From Histoplasma ohiense (lineage: Eukaryota; Ascomycota; Eurotiomycetes; Onygenales; Ajellomycetaceae), in NCBI GenBank assembly GCA_017607445.1, contig JAEVHH010000002.1, positions 682,001 through 746,000 on the forward strand: DNA of 64,000 bases. The letters run 5' to 3'. A program made the translations under genes and the position numbers. The notes below the pieces were generated by a model. The model was given only the letters and a program-made list of their open reading frames with translations, had not been told where the DNA came from and did no database searches. Within the stretch, counting starts at the first letter, position 1; every line of letters starts with the position of its first letter. Below, in pieces: positions 57,415-64,000 of this stretch.

Positions 57415-58371
57415 GGTAGACTGGCCGTGTGACCATGCATGGGACCAGGACCAATTTTTCCTCAGTCCCATTCTCAAATATCTTAGTCCTGGTCTCATAT
57501 AGTGTTTATCAGTTACTTTACATGATTTATATTATAATTCTAGTCTCAGATCATGTTTTATTATAAATTAACAGTCCTACAAAATGGGACCAAATGGGAC
57601 CATGATTTAGATTGACAGCGGTAGATAGATTAGCAGCGGTAGATAGATTAGCAGTGATAGAGAGCTTAGCAGCGAGGAATATCTTAGCAGCGATAGATAG
57701 CTTAGCAGGATTGGCAGCAGTAGCTGGTAGATAGAGGTAATATCTCCAACAATCATATCATCAGATTGATATCTAGATATGTATTATATAATCATCAGAA
57801 TGGGATCAAATTTCAGTCAAAATCATGATCAGTCTCAGGTCATGTTCTTATTTTTGATAGTCAGTCACTTTACATGAAATATCAAGATTTATTAGTCCCA
57901 TTTCACTCATGTTTTAATAATTCTAGTCACTTTACACTCCCATTCTAATCATGGTCCCACTGGAAATCACACCAAGAAATGGACTGGAACCAAACCAAAC
58001 CAAATCAAACATGAAATTCATGGTCCCACCGGCCAGCCTTAGTCTATCTACCAGCTACTGCTGCCAATCTTGCTAAGCTATCCCTCGCTGCTAAGCTATT
58101 TATCGCTGCCAATCTATCCCTCGCTGCTAAGCTATCCCTCACTGCTAAGCTATCCCTCACTGCTAAGCTATCCCTCACTGCTAAGCTATCCCTCACTGCT
58201 AAGCTATCCCTCGCTGCTAATCTATATAGAGTAAATCATTGTTCTGTTTGATTCCATTTTACAAAATGAGATCAAATGAAAACTATATGAGATCAGAACT
58301 AAGATATTTGAGAATGAAACTGAGAAAAAATTTGATTTTGATTTCATACATAATCACACAGTCAGTCTATC
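57415..58371. mobile_element. non-autonomous fold-back element with long terminal inverted repeats, TA-flanked
   Basis: The left arm (57415-57740) and right arm (58044-58371) are inverted copies around a central loop of about 300 nt. The outer 95 nt match closely once C-to-T changes are allowed (for example ATTCTCAAATATCTTAGT is shared exactly). Inside, both arms carry agcagcgatagatagctt-type repeats and the shared cagcagtagctggtagatag. The right arm lacks about 75 nt present at 57510-57580. The ends read TA-GACTG...CAGTC-TA, as expected for a TA target duplication (Tc1/mariner-like insertion). A second, diverged copy of the terminus (ctggccg-tgggaccatg) lies at about 58018-58036. No transposase is encoded. 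Confidence 0.65.
58064..58220. repeat. 18-bp tandem repeat gctaagctatccctcact
   Basis: About eight to nine copies lie in the right arm of the fold-back element. Several are identical and others differ by C/T changes (ccctcact, ccctcgct, tttatcgct). The inverse, fewer and more diverged, lies at about 57615-57715. Confidence 0.85.
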
Positions 58372-59763
58372 ATTTAGTACTGAAAGTTTTTGATATTTCA
58401 GAAATATAATTTTAAACTGAGATGAAGTCTAGTTTAAACAGAGACTTTGATAAGCTTTTTATTAAAGAAAAAGACAAAGTTTGAAAGAGATAGAGTATTT
58501 TCTCTATTTTAGCTCTGAGTTAATAAAACAGAGAATTCTTACTCAAAAATTTATATTTCTTTTATTTTATTCAAAAATTGAAGAATTTTTATTAATATTG
58601 ATTAATCTGTTATTATATATCTTTTCTTTATCAATTGAGCTACACACTTGTTGTGTGGGGAGATTTCTGAAGTAAAGAATATATGATAGATTAGTACTTA
58701 TTAATAGTTAATTTATACAATCAATTTCTTTTCTATATTCATTCACTCTTCTCATTGCAATCTCACTCTGTATTTATATAGTTTCTAATAATTTCTTTAT
58801 GTAGCTTGTATAGTTTCTAATAATTTCTTTATATAATCTTTAATATTTTTTTTATTTTATACTTCACTGTGAAATGATTTCTAATATTTTTTTATTCTGA
58901 TTTCTTCTTTATAAGAACTTTTTTCATACAATTTTTTCTTCTGATTTTTTTTCTCTTTCTTTTTTTAATTGATTTATAATCTGTATTTAGAATAGTGCTA
59001 GATCATTAATTGAAGTACATCTGTTATAGAGAGAAGTATCGGCCATGCCGCACACTGGTTGCGATTGATGAAGTATCTTCTCTGTATTTTCGAATACAGC
59101 GATCCATGTTTTGATGCTCTTCTCTCTTTCCCTCCCGCCACCCTTTGCATCATATATCTTGCCATGATTCTAATCGATACTTTATGTTCGCTACTAGTTA
59201 TCCAAGTGAACTGGGTGAAATGGCCGCCGAGTATCATTGTCGATGCATGGACCATGTACTGTACTTCGACTGTACATTACATACATTTACTCCTGTGTAG
59301 TTTCTGGATAGCGCATGGTCGCGGCGGGGTCTGGGAAGACCAGCAATGCACGCAAATAAAGTTGAGCCTCCTTCCAATGTCCATCTAAACTTTTTCGAGC
59401 TTATGCCCGTATGGCAAAGTCCCTTGTACATATTCAGAGTAGTTGCATGCTGGCTATAGAAATGGTAATATCCGTCCAGATAAATTCTGGAGTCGAGATA
59501 TTCTGGCCTGTGCGACAGTTCCCCTAGAAACCAGCGCACGCGGAATCCAAGCTCTGAAAATGCAGTTCAGTTCAAGCTCACATTGAGTCCACAAGCAGGG
59601 GTATTTCATAAGAAGGAGCATATAAAAAAATCGGGCGAGGAAACAAAAAATATATAATTTGAAATGTATAGATTTACAGGATTTCTGGTGTCCATTCACA
59701 AGTACACAAGGTCTATTGAAAAGGGCGCTCGATTTTCCTCTCTTCCACCGCAAGTACTCCAAT
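58372..59763. other. AT-rich stretch followed by 3' flank of atp14
   Basis: 58372-59030 is extremely poor in G and C, with long T and A runs and only tiny frames. This resembles a RIP-degraded repeat or AT-rich island next to the fold-back element. From about 59040 base composition returns to normal. Small frames there show no domain. Confidence 0.5.
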
Positions 59764-60290
59764 TTAATGAGCAGCAGGCGCCTCGTCTTCGTCTTCAAAC
59801 CAATCCTCTTCGACGACGGCGGGTTCGCTGCTGGTCGCTTGACCTTCCACCTCAACCTCCTGTGTCTCGTATGCCTTCAGATCAGCGGCAAGGTTGGCCT
59901 CCTCGGGGGATGGAGGTGGCTTTGGAGCGCTGAACTTCTGGACGTGCGCATCGGCATCGGAGGGCTTACTTGGCGGGAACTTGTACGCACGAACCTCGCG
60001 GAGATACATGTCTTGCACGAGCTCGGCTAAGAAAAAGGTCGTGTCAGCCATCAAGTATATACCAAACCCGCCTCTAATCTGGGGTTCCTCTATGTAACTG
60101 TAGAGATATATATGTATATACCTTGTCTAATGGGGGTAGCAATGAAAGTGCGACGAGCGGCTGTTAGAGGTTGTCGACCGATTCGGGCCAGGAGACAACG
60201 CTGCGGAGCGATCAGTCAGCAGGAACTCAATGGCAGTAGTATGGGGGCGTCAATGACTCTTACCGATACTCTAAGCGATTGAGACATCAT
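59764..60290 (-). CDS. mitochondrial ATP synthase subunit h (Atp14)
   Basis: Three exons (60264-60290, 60122-60200, 59764-60026; introns of 63 and 95 nt) encode 122 residues. The first 30 residues are Arg/Ser-rich without acids (MMSQSLRVSRCLLARIGRQP...), a mitochondrial targeting peptide. The mature part has the Atp14 hallmarks: ELVQDMYLREVRAYKFPP, DADAHVQKFSAPK, PSPEEANLAADLKAYE and the acidic VEEDWFEDEDE end. Subunit h belongs to the peripheral stalk of the F1Fo ATP synthase. Two ATGs stand in tandem; I chose the first. Confidence 0.92.
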
Positions 60291-60438
60291 CGCGAATGTG
60301 GAGGGTGCAGACGACAAGATTCTGTTTATCGTGGCTTCGCCCGGGAAGAGAATATCGGGTCTTGCAAGGTTCGTCGTTGATGCCCAACTGGCTCTCGTCA
60401 AGATCCGGATTGAGTTTGGCATGAATTGGCTGACTCAT
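60271..60438 (-). promoter_or_regulatory. upstream open reading frame overlapping the atp14 start
   Basis: An ATG at 60438-60436 opens a 55-codon frame that ends with TAG at 60273-60271, inside the first atp14 exon and in a different frame. If the transcript begins upstream of 60438, it would have to be skipped for atp14 to be translated. The start of transcription is unknown. Confidence 0.35.
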
Positions 60439-61284
60439 TGTATCTCACGTGATACTCTTCGCCATCCATCTGCCTAAATGAGGCCTCGCTGCTGGTCTCC
60501 AGATCAAGAGTTGACAACTATCTCGCAACCACCTTTGATTCTTCCGCGCCTAAGTCTCCGTCCCTGGATATCCACCTGCTACAAGTGCCAGTACATCGCA
60601 GTTGGATTTGGACGTGTTTCTGGAGTGTTTCTGGAGCATCAACCAGAGCTGGAATCGTTATTTCCCGCACCGGTCGTGAACTCTGATCTTTTCCCTCACT
60701 CAACGTCGTGGGAACTATTAGAAGTCTGGCTCGCCACGGAAGCCCCAGCTGGAGTACCTCAAGACTTCATCTCGAAGCGCCGGGATTTTTGCGCCGGAGA
60801 GCTTGATCACTGTTCTGTGCGGTTTGAACAGTTCTTAGCAGTTTCGTGAAAGGTAAATCTGAGAAAGATTTGCTACATTGTGGGTTGCGTGGCTGTCCGC
60901 ATCCAGCTGCTTCTTTTATGAAGTCAAAAAATGCCATCCACACTCATGTCTACCTCTGCCTGCCTTGCAAATATTATGATATCTGAATCAGCATCAGTAA
61001 AGATACGTTCGTTTGTGAAAAGCTAACGTGATCGTGAAGTGATAGTGGACGCATTCTTCTAGGTGTCAAGATCTGGATAAAGATTTTGCCATCTGTCCAC
61101 TTTTTCTTCTTTCCTCGAGTTCTCTGGGCAATCGCGCCCTTGATCTATTGCAGTCGCCAAGCTGTATTCGCCGTTGTTTATACGTGTTTACGCATCGCAA
61201 CATAATCTCACAGCTACTTATAAAACCATTAGAAGGCGCCAGAGCGACCGACTGAGTGGAAAAAAAATTACCAAGGGAAAGAAA
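60291..61284. promoter_or_regulatory. divergent promoter region, atp14 (-) and TFIIB (+), with TCACGTGA at 60445-60452
   Basis: A 994-bp region between two divergent genes. A Cbf1/bHLH-type palindrome TCACGTGA lies 155 nt from the atp14 ATG. An ATG-initiated frame at 60478-60849 (+, 123 codons) has no recognisable domain and I do not call it a gene. Confidence 0.45.
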
Positions 61285-62419
61285 ATGACCGTTCTGGGGA
61301 CTGCGAATCGAAATGAACCTGGTACATTGTGGAAAGAAAACCTCGCCGCTCACTTAATTTGCCCCGAGTGCAGGGAAACTCCTCCCAATCTCGTAACCCC
61401 GGATTCCCACGAGACCATTTGTGGGAGCTGCGGCCTCGTATTGGCAGATAGAGAGATTGATCAGCACTCAGAATGGCGTACGTTCTCGAATGATGACCAA
61501 AATAACGATGATCCTTCCCGTGTTGGAGATGCAGCGAATCCACTGCTGAATGGCAACCAGCTTGAGACCCATATATCATATGGTGCTGGAGGATCTCGAA
61601 GCCGCGAGTTGCACCGGGCTCAAAATAAAATGTCCAGTGAGAAGACCAACAAGGCTTTGCTGGCTGCCTATAAGGAAATAGGTGCACTTTGTGATGGATT
61701 TAATATCCCTAAAAATGTGGCGGACACTGCCAAATATCTGTTTAAGATAGTGGACGATGCAAAGGCATTCAAAGGCAAGTCACAGGATGTGATCATCGCG
61801 GGATGCATATTCATTGCTTGTCGGCAGTGCAAAGTTCCTCGAACTTTCACTGAGATATTTGCCGTGACGCGCGTTACCAAGAAGGAAATCGGGCGGATCT
61901 ACAAAGCTCTTGAGAAATTTTTCACTGCTCAAAACTTGGAGCGAATCAATTCCGTAGTCTCGAGTGGGGGTAAGCTCAGACCACCACAGCAACTCATTTG
62001 CACTATTGACTAAGAATTCTAATTCTAACCCTCTGAAAATTATAGGCGTTCCGGACCCCAATGAGACGTATACAGCCACAACATCAACAAAACCCAGCGA
62101 TCTCTGCAACCGGTTTTGCAATCTTCTCGATCTTCCATTCCAAGTCACCAACGTGTCGTCTGCGTTGGCTGACCGGGTTACATCCACCGGTGAGCTTGCT
62201 GGTCGCTCTCCACTCTCGATTGTGGCCGCTTCCATCTACATGGCGTCCTTCCTGATGGGACAGGGAAAAACCGCCAAAGAGATCTCCAGCGTTGCTCACG
62301 TCAGCGACGGGACGATCCGAGGAGCTTACAAGCAACTCTACGCTGAGAGAGAACGGCTGGTCGACCCGGCTTGGATCAAGGATGGCAAGGGTGACTTAAG
62401 AAATCTCCCTCCCAGCTAG
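61285..62419 (+). CDS. transcription factor TFIIB
   Basis: Two exons (61285-61969, 62046-62419; intron gtaagc...attatag, 76 nt) encode 352 residues. The N-terminal zinc ribbon has C26, C29, C46 and C49 (CPECR...CGSCG), followed by the B-reader/linker (REIDQHSEWRTFSND). The two cyclin-fold repeats follow: GFNIPKNVADTAKYLFKIVD...IIAGCIFIACRQCKVPRTF and FQVTNVSSALADRV...IVAASIYMASFLMGQGKTAKE. TFIIB binds TBP-DNA and recruits RNA polymerase II. The frame is open upstream without an ATG; ATG 61285 gives the family N-terminus. Confidence 0.97.
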
Positions 62420-64000
62420 ATATATCGATATCCATTGATTTATCTCCTTGATCGCATATTTGTTCCCTCCCAGTCCTAACCTCAATCTATCAATTTACGA
62501 ATAACCCGAGTTGGGAGAAAAGCAAGGGAGGAAAGAATGACACCTAACAAAATTGTGAAATAATGCCTTGAAAATGGGGGGGGCGATGAATGAAATAAGT
62601 CTGACTCTCCATAGTTCGGGCTCGTTTAGCAAAAGAGTGAGAACCAAAAAGAAACGAAAATAAAAAAAATGAAAACAAAAAAAAGGGGGGGGGGGGGAGG
62701 GGAAATAAGAACAAGCTCACCTGTTTTCAGGTGTCATAAGCCGGTTGTCTGCTTTTCCCAACAGTCATTTTTCTGTGGCGCCTCCTAATACGCGATTGCC
62801 ATGCTCTGTCTGTTTTCCCGTTTGCTTTGCTTTTCTTCTATCTTTTTGCCCTGCGCCTGCGACACCAACAGATTGAAATCAAACTGAGGTAGTCTTGCTT
62901 TTTACACGAATCACAATACCCGAAACGCCAGCAAAATCCACCCTCGGCGGAACGAGAGTCTAAAAACTGGAAAACACCCTCGGTTCTATGAAGGTTGGAT
63001 GCCCAGCGGATGGGGTTTTGGGATGGGATGGGATGGGATGGGATGATACCATCTCCAGTCTGCAATCAGTGGCTTATCATGAGCAAGATCAGTTGTGCTT
63101 CTTATGTTATACCCTCTTTTGCTTCTTCTCATTCGTCATTCTTGGACGTTTTCGTGAACGAAGGCTTGCTTGGATCGCGTCAGACAAGAATGGCTGAGCG
63201 TGTGGAACCGAGACTGAATGGATGGACGACCAGCACCCCTTTGAGTTGATAATATTAGCCGCGAATAACTAGCTGGCGGAGGACTTAATTGTATAATAGA
63301 CATCACTTAACCGGCGGGAAAAGTTAATAGATAAGTAATAATTCAGTCAATGATATCCTGCTTTCATTCTTAACTTGATACTATCTATCACATGCTGGAT
63401 AAATTACTCTAAAATTTGAAAATTCGAGATATTCATGTGTGGGTAGTTAGGTATTCAAGGGTTGCTTGCTTTGTGTCCTAGTATATACACAAGGGCAAAT
63501 ATAATGATAATGACGATTGAAAGAAAAAAAAAAAAAAAAAAAGGGAAGGGGGGGGGGGTAGGCGCTCCTGGCGAAGGTTTATCAATGGAAACAGCCACAT
63601 GTCCAAGATGAGGGAGATTCAAAGATCGTTGGAAAAGGTATATATGAATGTTTAATAAACCAGAGGGAAAAAGCAGAAAAAAAAAAAAAAATAGAACATC
63701 TTAGGAGAGAAAGAAATGGAGAACATACGTTGAATATCAGGATGCTTAAATTTCACACGTGCGAAGCAAAAAACTCAATGCCATGAATGATAAAGCAGTG
63801 ATGTAAGGTAAGTAAAACAAAGAAAATAACGCAAAAATAAAATAAAACAAACGACGGAGGGGTAACAAATGAGGAAAATTGATTTGGATCTCTTAAACAA
63901 AATCAGAAAGATGGAGAGACAAAAAAGAGAAAGAGCAGATAAAGAAGACACAGCAGCAGGTATTGAAAAATCAACAGGAAAAATAGGCTACCAGCAGTTG
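62420..64000. other. intergenic, low-complexity
   Basis: The stretch follows TFIIB and holds no supported gene up to the window end. It has a G run after A at about 62675-62700, a (GGGAT)5 repeat at about 63020-63045, an A19 run at about 63523-63542 followed by G runs, and A14 near 63678-63691. The last 400 nt are purine-rich. Confidence 0.5.

Noticed and set aside
58064..58220. CRISPR-like array
   Set aside because: The repeats are directly contiguous without unique spacers and lie in a eukaryotic fold-back element.
58481..58675. 64-codon hydrophobic frame in the AT-rich island
   Set aside because: Phe/Leu/Ile-rich translation is the expected product of AT-rich DNA and shows no membrane-protein family pattern.
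60478..60849. 123-codon ATG frame between atp14 and TFIIB
   Set aside because: No domain, no splice context and it sits in a divergent promoter. Kept only as a possibility.

Overview
This window is nuclear DNA of a filamentous ascomycete. Most genes carry short spliceosomal introns (about 50-110 nt, GT...AG, often with CTGAC/CTAAC branch sites), and the gene set is fungal: Pal1, AIM21, AzgA purine permease, MARVEL and DUF3712 membrane proteins, a DUF1765 protein and a Zn-cluster-type regulator lacking its finger. The secreted sphingomyelinase D-like phospholipase, the long intergenic gaps, the poly-A/T and dinucleotide tracts and an AT-rich island with a RIP-like repeat suggest Eurotiomycetes, most likely Onygenales. 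The order-level placement is inference.

Layout. 1-1.85 kb: edge of a GXP/FPG-type tandem repeat, otherwise empty. 1.85-4.1 kb (-): a DUF3712 protein and a MARVEL protein lie so close that one canonical splice joins them in frame. 4.9-6.9 kb (-): Fungal_trans_2/DUF3468-type regulator. 8.2-11.0 kb (+): an Spp1-type COMPASS PHD protein with an aminoglycoside-phosphotransferase-like pseudokinase at its N-terminus. 11.6-12.6 kb (-): secreted SMase D/PLD-like enzyme. 12.6-15.5 kb: no gene seen. 15.6-16.8 kb (-): RecA/Rad51-paralog-like protein. 17.4-18.4 kb (+): class II aldolase. 19.1-23.0 kb (-): Efr3. 24.9-25.4 kb (-): Mediator Med31. 25.4-30.3 kb: gene-poor. 30.3-32.4 kb (+): Pal1. 33.7-35.9 kb (-): AzgA. 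36.6 kb (-): intron-containing tRNA-Gly(GCC). 36.9-38.2 kb (+): Smc5/6 subunit Nse3. 39.3-40.1 kb (-): small ankyrin protein. 40.8-41.6 kb (+): RNA polymerase III subunit Rpc11. 42.5-44.4 kb (+): EF-1alpha. 46.7-49.8 kb (+): AIM21. 51.9-55.5 kb (-): DUF1765 protein. 57.4-58.4 kb: a fold-back, TA-flanked repeat element with C-to-T asymmetry between its arms, followed by a very AT-rich stretch. 59.8-60.3 kb (-): ATP synthase subunit h (Atp14). 61.3-62.4 kb (+): TFIIB. 62.4-64.0 kb: low-complexity intergenic DNA.

The genes are mostly unrelated housekeeping functions: transcription (Med31, TFIIB, Rpc11, Spp1), translation (EF-1alpha, tRNA-Gly), cortex and membrane (Pal1, AIM21, Efr3, MARVEL), transport (AzgA), energy (Atp14) and genome maintenance (Nse3, Rad51-like). 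I see no biosynthetic cluster, CRISPR array or prokaryote-style defence system. The most unusual items are the possible MARVEL-DUF3712 splice fusion, the pseudokinase-Spp1 fusion with a frame-neutral intron inside its PHD finger, and the RIP-asymmetric fold-back element.
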